Under the pieces are notes generated by a model. It did no database searches, had not been told where the DNA came from, and saw only the letters and a list, made by a program, of their open reading frames with translations. Both the position numbers and the translations under genes were made by a program. DNA of 64,000 nt. Source: Acanthosepion pharaonis. Its lineage: Eukaryota > Mollusca > Cephalopoda > Sepiida > Sepiidae. Location: assembly GCA_903632075.3 (NCBI GenBank), contig CAHIKZ030004725.1:300501-364500 (forward strand), given 5' to 3'. Of this stretch, positions 54,099 through 63,930 are shown piece by piece (within the stretch, counting starts at the first letter, position 1; each line of letters opens with the position of its first letter).

Positions 54099-54689
54099 GT
54101 TTAAAAAAAACTCTATATAAAATTCACTATTTTTTTTTATCTATAATGTTGATTGTGTTAAAATTATTCAAATTTTTAGCAAAAAGGATCTCAAGTTGAT
54201 GTTAAAAATTGCTGCAAAACATTGTTGATTTATTTAAGACAGAATGATTTATTTAGACATGTCTCTAATTTGTATTTAGATATATTGTATTTATTTTCAA
54301 TTTTTTTAATTGAATTGTTCACCTATATTGCATATGATCCATTATTGTACCTAATTAAGTTACAATAAAATTTGTATTTATATAAACACTACTTTATGAA
54401 AATTTAAATGTAGTAAAATGGGGGGCCCCATATCATAGATTTGGGGAAGAGAACAAGATCCTTGCACCAGCCCTGCTCACACCAGCTATGAGTTAAATAA
54501 CGGTGTAGACTAGACATTCTACTCTTGGTAGCCAGTCTAAGAATGGGAAAACTTTGATTTTCAAACAGTGGAGTAGTCCATTGGAAACCATTCCACTATC
54601 TTTCCTAAGAATACATTGCAATTTACAGTTAAAGAAAACTCTGTGGAGTGTCATAATCACTTACATTCTGAAGAGACATGGCATTATCA

Positions 54690-55065
54690 AAAAAAATATA
54701 ATCTAGGGATGGTCCCATTGCATAGTGGATATTGGTGTAGAAAGGAGCATTAGCATGCCAAGTTCAAATTATGGCCAATTTTGTTGCATTCACTATCACA
54801 CAAATACCCTTGGGAAAAGTATGAATCTGTTTCTTCTTCCCCAGCTATGGATTAAATAACAGGGTAGACTTGACTCTCTAGCCTTTATTGGCAACCAATC
54901 TAAAAGATGGAAAACTCTGAATTCCAAACAGTGGAGAAGACAGTAGGGAACCATTCCACTATCTTTCCAAAGAAACCATGGTAATTTACATATAATAAAG
55001 AAGAGGTGTCTGTATAGAGCGATGATTAGCTATGTCCTAAAGGGACATATTTAAAAAAATTCCCT
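54690..55065 (+). mobile_element. SINE with tRNA-like head
   Basis: ggtcccattgcatagtggat (A-box-like), gccaagttcaaattatggc (B-box-like), atacccttgggaaaagtatg, cccagctatggattaaataa, agggtagactt and the long tail with caaccaatctaaaagatgg and gaaaactctgaattcc. It also shares a further 3' extension (aaccattccactatctttcc) with the SINE half at 54,590. Confidence 0.7.
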
Positions 55066-55320
55066 TTCACCCTCAAACCCTTGGGGGAAAATATGAATCC
55101 TTCCCTTTTTCCCAGGTATGGATTAAATAGCCGGCCTGACTATGCTTTCTAGCCTGAAATGGCAACCAATCTAAGAGAAGGAAAATGCTAAATTCCAAGC
55201 TGTACAGAAAGCACCAGTAAATTACTATCTTTCGCCAAAATTCATAACAGTTCACAGATAGTAAAGAAATATCTGTAAAGAATCATGATCTACTACATTC
55301 TGAAAAGACATGACATTTAA
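55066..55320 (+). mobile_element. SINE, 3' two thirds
   Basis: It begins at aaacccttgggggaaaatat and continues with cccaggtatggattaaatag, ctagcctgaaatggcaacc and aatctaagagaaggaaaatg, then the same 3' extension and a short poly-A. It is head-to-tail with the preceding SINE. Confidence 0.65.
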
Positions 55321-55462
55321 AAAAAAAATTACCCAGACACCATATGCAACTAGTACTTTAGGTAGCCTAACTTAATAATGCTGGAATATCACTTACTCAA
55401 ACATCATCATTACCACCACTACCAGCATCAGCACCACAACTGTTGCTGTTAGTATATTATCA

Positions 55463-56240
55463 TGTTGTTCAGAAAATAATGTCTGATTTTTTAATCAACT
55501 TTTATTCCTGAATTAATGTATTTAAACAGTGATTAAATCTGTCAAAATAAGAACCCAGAACATCTATGCGTTTCTGCTATTAAGTTACAAGGTTATTTAT
55601 GCTGTTATGATAAAACTCTAAAGGTTTAGACACCAAGAAATCTTTGAATGCAGTTTTTACATCTTTGCAAGTGAGTATCTTTTGAGATGTTTGAAAAAGC
55701 AATAGTCAGTGGGCAAAAGATCAGAGGAATATGGTGAATGTGGCAAAGTCTTGTATTCCAAATTGGTAAGCTTCTGCAATGTCATCCTGGCAAAAAACAT
55801 TTTCATGAAGCAGAATTGATCCTCACCGATTAACTTGTATTGGTCCCATTTTGCTTAACTGAATGTGTATTTGATTCAGTTGCTGGTAGTAAACTTCTGC
55901 AGTGATGCTCTGGTTATATCCCAGAAAGTTATAATGGAATCTAACAAGATGGTCAAGATAATCTTCTGTTGGTACAATTTTAGTTTTGGAAAGTGTTTGG
56001 ATGCTTTGACATGATCAAGGCATTGAACTCACGCAAAAAAGGTAAACACGTCTCTTATTTTTTTTTATGTTCAAGGTGACAGGTATATAATGTTTTAAGT
56101 TAAATTCTGAAAGAGATTGATATAAAAATTAACAAAGAGGACACTTTAATCATTAGGAACAAATAATATACATTTGTGCAACTATTATAATATATTAAAA
56201 TACAAAATTCTAAAATCAGACATTATTTTCTGAATGACCT
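55463..56240 (-). mobile_element. Internally deleted mariner
   Basis: The termini gttgttcagaaaataatgtc (55,464) and its complement ending near 56,240 are the same inverted repeat as in the mariner at 24,820. The minus strand carries decayed transposase parts: a GALNPxxFQN-like piece near 56,010, then MTLQKLTNLEYKTLPHSPYS, SDLLPTDYCFFKHL (containing the third catalytic Asp) near 55,790-55,700. The N-terminal half is missing, so it could only have moved with help. Confidence 0.75.
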
Positions 56241-56414
56241 AATAATTAAAAAAGGAATTATTGTAAGCTTTAAAGTCAGATGTTCTGACATTAATATCTT
56301 TTGTACTCATTTCTAAAAAATTAAGTTATAACTGTAGATTATTTTTATGAAATGTTTCTTTGATAGCTAAACTACTTTTGTTTTCTCTTGTAGACTACAG
56401 CTTGATTATATTGG

Positions 56415-56678
56415 TGTCACACAATGACATAGTTAATGGAAATTCTTTTCTTGAGGATGGTGTTAACAAAACTCCATACAACTCAAAAACATTTTGGAGA
56501 ATCCTCAGCGATGGACGTTTTCTGGAGGTCTGCAATCTTGGTCTTATTTCCAATTTTTCCTAAGCACTTTTTCATTTTTCTAGGTGGTGTTCCAAGTGCA
56601 CCCATTACTACAAGAATTACTTCAAGCCATATTCTATAGTTTCTTCAACTCCTGAGCCAAATCCTGTTATTTTTCAAT
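56415..56678 (-). pseudogene. LINE C-terminal fragment, interrupted by Gypsy
   Basis: The minus strand encodes QDLAQELKKL, then in other frames VIGALGT-style residues (here VMGALGTPPRKMKK), KCLGKIGNKTKIADLQK and further decay. This matches the 'DLxxEIxxLW...VVPVVIGALGT' region found downstream of RT in a group of LINEs. It continues across the Gypsy insertion at 61,398-61,480. Confidence 0.65.
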
Positions 56679-56792
56679 TGTTGCGTCATGTAAAGTTCTT
56701 ACAAGTATACAGTGTAGTCAAGGAAAGATAACTCTACTCACAAGTGTAGAAACCTTCTCACTTATATACAGTTTAATTTGTATATCACCACA
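56679..56792 (-). repeat. 3' LTR of Gypsy element
   Basis: 114 bp; window orientation begins tgttgcgtcatgtaaag and ends atatcaccaca. On the minus strand it starts tgtggtgatat and contains a TATA-like ctgtatataagtg. The short purine run just before it (gaggaga) would be the remnant polypurine tract. Confidence 0.85.
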
Positions 56793-57156
56793 TCTCCTCG
56801 AACCTTAGAGGCTTTAAATGCCCTTGGTAGATCTGCTACTTCTACAATTCTCTCTACGAGATGTACAGCTTGTCTCATAGTGAGTGGCTAGCTTCCTCTT
56901 TATGGAAGATCTTCATCTTATTGGATTTTATTTATTTGACCCTTCCTCTTGTTCTTTGTTATCACTAGATACACTCAGTCTCTCATTCCCTTCACTCTAC
57001 AATTCTTGGTGATAATCCTGATCCATTTCTTCTGCACTAGGCTCTTCCTCCATTTCAATATCTTCCGGCTCTCTTTGCAATCTAAACTGGTCTTCATGGG
57101 CTTGTGGAATCTTCCACAGCAAGCCAGTTAACACCTGCTAGGAAATACACTATTCC

Positions 57157-57842
57157 TGTTGTAATTTTCACCATCACAATCTTACAAAATATATAACAAG
57201 CAATCATTGGTTAATCACCTTCAATCTAGCTTGCTGATTGGTCAGTTCCGACCAATCAAACCGCCTGCACATGACAAATCTGTTTTCCCGCTCAATATGC
57301 TCGGAGCCTCCCATGTGATACACTATCTTATAAAAACAGAACACGTGTAAACTCCCTCGTGTTTCTTTTTATTCATCTCTCTCATGTCTTATTCCTTGCT
57401 GCCAAGATGTAATCTTCAAGAACTTCCGTCTTAACTAATGCAGTCAGACATTAAAGACCATTATCAACATTCACGCAAGTACGAACTCTAAAATCTCTTC
57501 TGAACTTTTACCAATTTGTACAATACACAATTCCAAACATGCTAAAGAAACTTTATTCTTCTAAACTACAGTTTAATAATTACTTTCACTTTAAGAACTT
57601 AGGTACAAATATTACCTAGTCTAAGAGACACAACTCTGTCTAACCTTTCCACTCAGTATTCATGCATGTATATCAAATATTAATAAATTCAATTGTTACG
57701 TTTTGAAACAATACATTATGTTTTTATTCTCTGTCTTGTATTAATTGTTGTGGATGGAAGATTATTGAACACACACAATTTTAAGCCTTCTGATAATTCA
57801 AACCTTCTATTCCTCTCCAACACACATCACTTATACGCAACA
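57157..57842 (+). mobile_element. Possible LTR nested in Gypsy element
   Basis: It starts tgttgtaattttcacc and ends tacgcaaca, so the termini TGTTG/CAACA are inverted. It contains a dyad with two CCAAT boxes (gattggtc, 6 bases, gaccaatc) at about 57,235-57,256 and a TATA-like atcttataaaaac at about 57,327, in promoter order on the plus strand. The integrase frame is open right up to its border. No matching 5-base duplication was found (attcc versus aacta). It could be a solo LTR with a damaged junction. Confidence 0.5.
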
Positions 57843-58811
57843 AACTAACATGATGTCTTGTCCATTTTTTGTTAATATTGCTGTATTAAATCCTTTTTGC
57901 ACTACAAATTGTGCTTTCTCAGGATTTGAATACTTATTCCTTTTGTATCATGCAATCTCATTTGTTGAAAAGGACATCGCATTTGCTTCCCCATCAATTC
58001 TGAGGGGCTTTGTGTTCTGCCTACATGCTGGATGGTTCCTGTAACTTAAAAGCAATCTTGGTAGATAACTTTCTAGGCTGCAATTCACTGGAGAGAATCT
58101 TTTCAATCCAACTTTTATCATCTAGACATTCCTCTCCACAATTCCATTTGACTGAGGATGGCATGGGAGTGTTTTGTATGGCCTACATCCAATTTGCATT
58201 AACCATGTGCACAAGCTTTCTTCAGCAAACTCTGGTGCATTATCTGACACCAATGTCTTAGGTACTCCATTCATCAAAAATACTACTCTTAACACCTGTT
58301 TTACAGTACTTGCTTTTCTGTCTGAAACTTTAACCACTTCAGGACAATCTGGATATGAGCCTTCTAGTATGAGGAATAGGCCTACATCTTTAATGTATGT
58401 ATGATCCATGTGTAATCTTATCCATGGCTTCTTCTCTTTTGGCCATGAATGAATCTTGGTTTGCCTAAAGTTCTTTATCTTTGCACACTTAGGGCATTTT
58501 CTGACATAATTCTTCATGTCTCATGTATACAAACTACAGCCACCAGGCTTGTAGTTTCAACCTTATTTGTGTGTTCAATACACCACCACATGTACTGCTT
58601 TAATAACATCTTTTCTTGCCAATTTTGGTGGTACAATAAGATCTCTGCTACATATGACTCTTCTTTCAATTGTTAATCTGTGACTTGCTTCCTTAAAAGG
58701 CCTTTCCACCATAGAGCAATTGCTCCATACATTATTCTGTATTCTATTCAGTACTCTTTTAAATATAAGATCCTGCTTGATTTTAAACTTGAGCCGACTG
58801 AAGGATAACAT
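57843..58811 (-). pseudogene. Gypsy integrase relic
   Basis: From 58,811 downward: the pre-integrase zinc-binding area (KLARKDVIKAVHVVVY keeps one His), a stop, then KNYVRKCPKCAKIK with the CxxC pair, LHMDHTYIKD with the first catalytic Asp, VSDNAPEF with the second, and PQSNGIVERNV with the catalytic Glu. All three acidic residues are therefore still visible. The C-terminal part continues in another frame to the nested LTR at about 57,843 (YRNHPAC-like and KAQFVVQKGF pieces). At least two frame disruptions. Confidence 0.8.
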
Positions 58812-58859
58812 ATGTCTCTACCCAATGCAAAATACTGTCATTTGTTTCAACATTCTGTG

Positions 58860-60060
58860 TCTTAAAATTCAGTCTTGACAATGTGTTTACATGTGGAATG
58901 GCATTTCCTTTACTCTACATAATGTCAAAATTGAATGCCATAAGCTTAATCACACACATCAAGATTCTGAATGACATGACTTTAGGCAATTCTTTCCTTG
59001 GGTTGAAAATGAAGTCTAAGGGTTTGTGGTTTGACTTTAGTTGAAATTTCTTACCCAGTAATAAATTGCATGCTCTTTCAGTACTCCAGACAAGAGCCAG
59101 CATTTTTTAATGCTAGTATAATTCATCTCCGCTGCCATCAACTTTCTGTATAAATACTTAATAGGATGTCCCTCTTGTGATATGATCACTGCTATGGCAT
59201 GTTCACTAGCATCAATAGTGTGTGTGAGTTCTTTTGTCGAGTCAAGTACTTTAACTACTGGCTTGTTTCTAAATGCTTCCTTTAGCTTTTTGAAGGCCAC
59301 CTCCTGTCTTTCAGTCCACTGAAATTCATTATTCTTCTTTCTCAAGTTCGCAAAAAGTTTAATTATGTCACTATATTGAGGTATATATTTATTATAAAAG
59401 TTAGTCAAACCTAAGAAAGATTCTAACTCTTTCTTATTTTTTGGTGTACTTATTTCTGATATTTAGCTAATAAGTCTGTCATCTGGTGTGATGTCATCTT
59501 TAGATATTTGATAATCTAAGTATGAAATTTTCTCACAATTAAATTTACACTTATCTCAATTAATTGTCATGCCTGCATTACGCAATCTGTTCAGAACCTG
59601 TTCTGTTTTATTCTTTTGCACCTCCTCAGTATGAGTGCCAATATTTATGTCATCCTGATAGACAATGATGTTTTTACTCCTTCCAAAACTTTCTCAATAG
59701 CCTTTTGAAATATGTGGCTGGATGTTTTAATTCCAAACAGGAGACAAATCCACTTTAGAAAACCTATAGAAGTGCTTATCATGGTGACTTCTTGAAAATG
59801 GTCATCAATTTTAATCTGATTATATGCATATTCCAGCTCACACTTGGCAAAAAATTTCATGCAGCAAATTTGTGACAGGCCATTTCAGTATTTGGCAATA
59901 TAATGTCTGAACACATCTGGTGGTTTACACCAACTTTGTAGTCACCACAAATCCTTAAACCTCCATTTGTTTTGTGTATGGCCATAATTGGAAAAGCCCA
60001 ATTGCTGCCTCCCTGGCTGACCTTCTCCAATATTTCTTACTCAATCCTTTTATTAAATTT
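58860..60060 (-). pseudogene. Gypsy reverse transcriptase and RNase H relic
   Basis: From high to low coordinates: AKCELEYAYNQIKIDD (the first RT Asp of DLxxAY is changed to Glu), KWICLLFGIKTSSHIFQKAI (fingers/palm), VYQDD (catalytic YxDD) in a shifted frame at about 59,660, then GLTNFYNKYIPQYSDI, an RT-RNase H connection with FQWTERQEVAFKKLK, and RNase H-like HTIDASEHAIAVII, in which the first RNase H Asp is retained. LALVWSTERACNLLLGKKF and SNHKPLDFI follow. Stops separate several of these pieces. Confidence 0.8.
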
Positions 60061-60480
60061 CACCATAACGACAGGCAGAAGCTGACCAGGAACTTTACAA
60101 GACTGAAAATATACTGGTTGGTTATTCTCTTTCAGCCAAACACTCGCCTCGTAATCCTTTAAAAGTCCAAGCTCAGGTTCTTCTAATTTCATGCAATTAA
60201 CTAACTTTGAGGTATCTATTCTTAATACGTCAACCCCCAGGAGACCATGATCTTTTATGCACTCCTCAACTATGATTGGTATTACCATAAATTGAGTTTT
60301 TATTTCAAACACCCCCACAAAGCATCCAAGTGTTTTAATAACTGACCTGTCAAATTGTTTCAATTGCAGATTGGTCCTCCTTAATTTTGGTCTTCCCATT
60401 TTCTCTCAAATATTCTTTGGTATTAAGGTTACATCACTACCCATATCCACTTGCATTAGTACAGTTATTCCATTTATTTT
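60037..60480 (-). pseudogene. Gypsy protease and linker relic
   Basis: Near 60,450-60,420 the minus strand encodes MQVDMGSDVTLIP, where a retroviral-type aspartic protease would have D-T/S-G; here the triad is DMG, so the site is probably altered. After a stop, a long frame (120 codons) follows with FEIKTQFMVIPIIVEECI and HGLLGVDVLRIDT (the LLG flap-side motif), ending at the RT start. Confidence 0.7.
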
Positions 60481-60599
60481 TACCCTTTCTCTATTCTTAT
60501 CTCACGCTTTTACTTCATAAATTTCAGTGTTTTCATCGAAGGATCTATTCTCTCCACTTCTACTGGTTTTTAATATTTGCATACTGACTGGAAATGGTT

Positions 60600-61281
60600 T
60601 TTCTTCTTACACATAAAATAAATCTTTTTAAAAGCCAGGCATTTATCCTTGTTCATCTCATGTTCTTTGTTGCAAAAACAACATTTATGTAAATTCTCTG
60701 TAGTACTGTATGTCTCCATATTAAGCTTAGGGGTACTAAATCTTTAAATTAATACAAGCTTTAAGAATTCAAAACTCATTTCAGTATACATGTTCTTGGC
60801 TTGAAGCACTTCCAAAAGTTTGTACTTTCTCAAGACGTCATACAGTCCTTCAATTAGCCTTAATTGTATTAATTCCTCTTCTATAGACATCAGTCCTGTA
60901 CCCAACTTTTCAAATTCACAGTACCTCGATGCTTCTTTTAGCCTGCGAACATACTGTCTAATAGTTATGACTGATTTCAATAAACTTTGTCCTCTCAGCT
61001 ATGACCAGTTTCATTTTTCTATGTACATTTGCTTGTACAATGTTGGCAATTTCTTCAGATGTCAAGTCTTTTATCATTTTTGGATATATGATTACAGAGA
61101 ACATTTTTATGTCCTCACAACCAACTGATACTAGAAATAAATCTGTTACTTCATTTACTTCTCCTCTATATTTGCTGTCACTCAATTTCTTGGCTCTTGT
61201 CAACACTGTAAAACATCTCACCCAAGTTTCAACAAGTTCAGGATCTTCTAATGATGTTAGATATCCTATTGTCGATGCCAT
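60600..61281 (-). pseudogene. Gypsy gag relic
   Basis: Gag starts at an ATG at 61,281, three bases from the 5' LTR: MASTIGYLTSLEDPELVETW, then AKKLSDSKYRGEVNEV. After a frameshift a second frame (60,980-60,744) gives REYVRRLKEASRYCEF-like capsid sequence and GLMSIEEELIQLRLIEGLYD. Near 60,690-60,640 CCFCNKEHEM..DKC is a zinc-knuckle-like CxxC..H..C arrangement with unusual spacing. One frameshift and one or more stops. Confidence 0.75.
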
Positions 61282-61283
61282 GT

Positions 61284-61397
61284 TGTTGTGTCATGTAAAG
61301 TTCTCACAAGCCTGCGGTTTAGTCAAGGAAAGATAACTCCACTCATAAATATAGAAACCTTCCCACTTATATACAATCTAATTTGCATATCACCACA
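61284..61397 (-). repeat. 5' LTR of Gypsy element
   Basis: 114 bp; window orientation begins tgttgtgtcatgtaaag and ends atatcaccaca. On the minus strand a TATA box (tgtatataagtgg) is well preserved near 61,373, so transcription would start within the LTR and reach gag almost at once. Confidence 0.85.
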
Positions 61398-61480
61398 TCA
61401 ATCTTTTCAGTTTCTTTGGAGCCCATTCTTGTATCATATAGGAAAGCAAAATAATTTGATATTTGCTACTTTATAAAAAT
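61398..61480 (-). pseudogene. Other half of interrupted LINE fragment
   Basis: The minus strand ends in GSKETEKIE just before the Gypsy border. Joining this to the fragment at 56,678 over one copy of the duplication gives the expected KxEKxQDLAxEL spacing of this LINE C-terminus. Confidence 0.6.
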
Positions 61481-61508
61481 TTTAACTCCCTACCAAATCT
61501 AAATTCTA

Positions 61509-61874
61509 GTGCCAAACATAAAAAACCTAGTTAGTAGGAATAGAAAGTTGTATAAGGTGCAGTCAAGACTCAAGCCACTGAGTAAAAATTTTAAAGGACA
61601 AAAATTTATTACAGTATTCAGAAAATGGAAAAATACAAAAATTTACATAAGACTTACACAAAAATTTCCTTTTGTGCATCTTATAAATAATTATAGCAGG
61701 ATAACATTTACAGATATATTGCAAAAAAAAAAGGATTATTATCAAAAATGGAAAAGAGGATTACAATTTGGAAAAAGACACAAGGATTCAATTTTGAAAA
61801 TAACAAGAAGAGAAAGCACATTCAAGTTTGCAGTAAAACAAAAATTCAGCCACCTTTTAGAAAAAATGAAATAA
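61509..61874 (+). CDS. Unrecognised basic 121-codon open frame
   Basis: An uninterrupted plus-strand frame starts MPNIKNLVSRNRKLYKVQSR and ends HLLEKMK. It is very rich in Lys, Arg, Phe and Tyr, and has no hydrophobic segment, Cys cluster or recognised motif. It could be a highly decayed or unknown repeat protein, or a chance frame in A-rich DNA (A-rich sequence gives Lys and few stops on this strand). A minus frame overlaps it. No promoter or splice context is evident. Confidence 0.2.
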   Translation: MPNIKNLVSRNRKLYKVQSRLKPLSKNFKGQKFITVFRKWKNTKIYIRLTQKFPFVHLINNYSRITFTDILQKKKDYYQKWKRGLQFGKRHKDSILKITRRESTFKFAVKQKFSHLLEKMK

Positions 61875-62594
61875 CCTACTTATACTTGTCCCACAAGCAT
61901 CTGTGGGACATATAACAATCTTGGAAATGTATTTTTTATATTCACACTGTTTGTGCTTCACTGAAGCTTTTTGGAAAATTACTTTGAAATCTTTTTTTCG
62001 TTCTTTATTGTCCAATTGCAGGAGAATTTCACTTGTGAACCTCAAAATTCTTTAGGCTCTCTGCAGCTGGCTTATAGCTCTGTGTCTTCTCACCTAAGTG
62101 TCTAGATCTTTTCTTCTTGGTGTCAAATGCCTTCTAGTTGCTCTTTCCTTGATGTCAAAATATGCCTTCAGTGGTTATCTGCTAACAAGAGTTTCATTTA
62201 TGTACAAAATGAGGCTGACAAAAGGCTCCATCCAAGTTTTCACAAGGGCTTGAGACCATATCTCTTATTGAACCAAAAAAAAAAAATAAAATAATTTTCC
62301 ATAATCTTGAAATGGATCCTTAACAATTTTGGCATTTTTTAATCATGTAGCCTAAATAATATATAAATACAACAATTTTCTCCACAAACCATCTGTCTTT
62401 CTTAAAAATACACTTCTTACAAAAGAATATGTACAAAAAAAAAACAATCTAAGTGATTAAACATTTATTATTACACCAAAGACTTACAGTAATAAAAAAT
62501 AAAATTTTCATAATTTCCTTTATCTTTCAAAATAAGTTAGGTCTGCATGCTTCAAAAACTAGATCTGTCTGAACAGAGCAATCCCATAATATCT

Positions 62595-62628
<34 letters not shown>

Positions 62629-62655
62629 GTGAAAAAGATTTTTCCTACCATCTGT
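61875..62655. other. AT-rich DNA with (TTA)n
   Basis: A 9-bp inverted repeat (tgtcccaca..tgtgggaca) lies at about 61,887-61,910, and a (TTA/ATT)n run at about 62,600-62,628. Nothing else is recognised. Confidence 0.5.
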
Positions 62656-62835
62656 GCTTACAGACAAATTGTACTGAAAACATTGGTTGTTATTCAATCA
62701 CTGAAGGCAATAAGTGTCAAGTCCAGTCAGTACTTGGCGTTAACTGCTTGAAAACAGCAAGTGCTGTAAGCAACCTCCTATAATCTGAGATATGTTTCAG
62801 CTTTAAATAACCCACAGGGGGTTGATAAGCCATAT
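62656..62835 (+). mobile_element. 5S-headed SINE lacking its body
   Basis: Bases 62,656-62,771 follow the 5S order in degraded form: tgcttacag, atcactgaaggcaa, agtccagtcagtactt, aaaacagc and aagtgctgtaagc. It is joined almost directly to the SINE tail (agctttaaataacccacag, ggggttgataagcc). The tRNA-like part and body are deleted. Confidence 0.65.
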
Positions 62836-63208
62836 GCGGTGAAAGCAACCATAGTTGTCTTCCCTTTGAACTACTCGACTATAAAAGGAATGGGCAGTAG
62901 TCAAATTGCATTGAAAAAAGCTTCACTGCAATCTTAAATATTTGTTTTACACTTTAAAAAAACAAATCTATGCTGCTGCCTGCTTGCATGTTTTTTCCAA
63001 GTTTGGTTTTTGCTAAATGCTTACTATGTAAAAGCACTTAAACATTTTTCTTAATATCCCCTACTGAAATGGGTGGATCATGTATGTCATTAAATCTGAT
63101 AAGTTCAAATCTCATATTGTAATCTGTATTAATGTTATACCATACCTATAGACTATAATGGCTATGTCCCAATCCTTATGAATACAGTGGAATATACTGT
63201 AAGTGGAT
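62836..63208. other. Unassigned DNA
   Basis: Nothing recognised. Confidence 0.45.
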
Positions 63209-63930
63209 TCACCGTGGAATTCACTTCCCAGTGTGCTGGTCAAACTCCCTGCCTCCAAGCAGAGAGGAAAACCAGACGAGGCTGTGCCAAAGGGCAGAGT
63301 TGCATCTGGGGTGGTAGACAGCTATCCAATCTCATTTGTACAGGGTCTACAGGGAATTTTTGACTGGGCCTATTGGCTTGGATAGCCCACAATAAACTTG
63401 GCCTTGTACCGCAACTGACTGCTATGGGTTGTAGGTGAATATCTTCACTGCAGAATTCATTTCCAAGTGTATTTGTCAAACTCTCTGCCTGGAGGCAGAA
63501 AGGAACCCAGACGAGGCTATGCTGAAGGTCAGAGACTTGTCTGGGGATTGTAGACAGCTACCTGACCCCATGTATACGTGGTCGACAGGAAATTTTTGCC
63601 CGAGCCTATGGGCTTGGTTCACCCCACATTAAATTTGGCCTTGTGCCATATCTGGCCGCATGTGGCGTTTAGTGAAGATCTTCACTGTGGAATTCACTTC
63701 CAAGTGTGCTGATCAACTCTCTGCCTCCAGGCAGAGAAGAACTCAGATGAAGTTATGTTGAAGGGCGGAGTCTCGTTTGGGGTAGGTAGACAGCTACCTG
63801 ACTTTGTGTATACAGAGTCTATGGGGAATTATGCCCGAGCCTACAAGCTCAGTTCACTCCACATTAAATTCGGCCTTGTGCCACATATGACCGTGTAGGG
63901 AGGTTAGTGAATATCTTGAATTCATTTTGA
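63209..63930. repeat. 237-bp tandem repeat, three units
   Basis: The mark gtggaattcac (or gcagaattcat) recurs at 63,214, 63,450 and 63,687, i.e. 236-237 bases apart, and a fourth partial start lies near 63,918. Each unit contains gtcaaactctctgcct, ggcagagaggaaccca, gtagacagctacctgacccc and ccttgtgccaca. It is the same family as 45,571-45,960. Short frames on both strands repeat with the units and are not genes. Confidence 0.85.

Larger units (their letters stand above)
53105..54475. mobile_element. hAT-type element with exact 8-bp duplication
   Basis: It begins cagggctgat (53,105) and ends accagccctg (54,475), i.e. CAGGGCTG inverted termini as in hAT elements. The 8-mer ctcacacc flanks it exactly (53,097-53,104 and 54,476-54,483). 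It is 1,371 bases long. No transposase is visible. The internal space is largely occupied by three LTR-like blocks, so the original element was a short non-autonomous one. Confidence 0.8.
53001..54640 (+). mobile_element. SINE interrupted by hAT insertion
   Basis: The left half (53,001-53,104) has caagtttgaattcatgctt, cattcattttcataccaata and ccatgggaaaggcataaatt. The right half resumes at 54,484 with agctatgagttaaataacgg, gtagactag, gtagccagtctaag and gggaaaactttgattttc. Joined across the 8-base target duplication, the two halves give the normal order of the SINE body. Confidence 0.75.
56679..61397 (-). mobile_element. Gypsy-type LTR retrotransposon, inactive
   Basis: The borders are two 114-bp LTRs, and tcaat flanks the element exactly (56,674-56,678 and 61,398-61,402). 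On the minus strand the order is gag, zinc-knuckle-like, protease, RT, RNase H, integrase, the Ty3/Gypsy order. The RT active site is of YQDD type, as in the Mag-like branch. I count about 15 differences between the two LTRs (about 13%), and all coding domains have frameshifts or stops, so it is an old inactive copy. A further LTR-like block lies inside it at 57,157-57,842. Confidence 0.85.
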
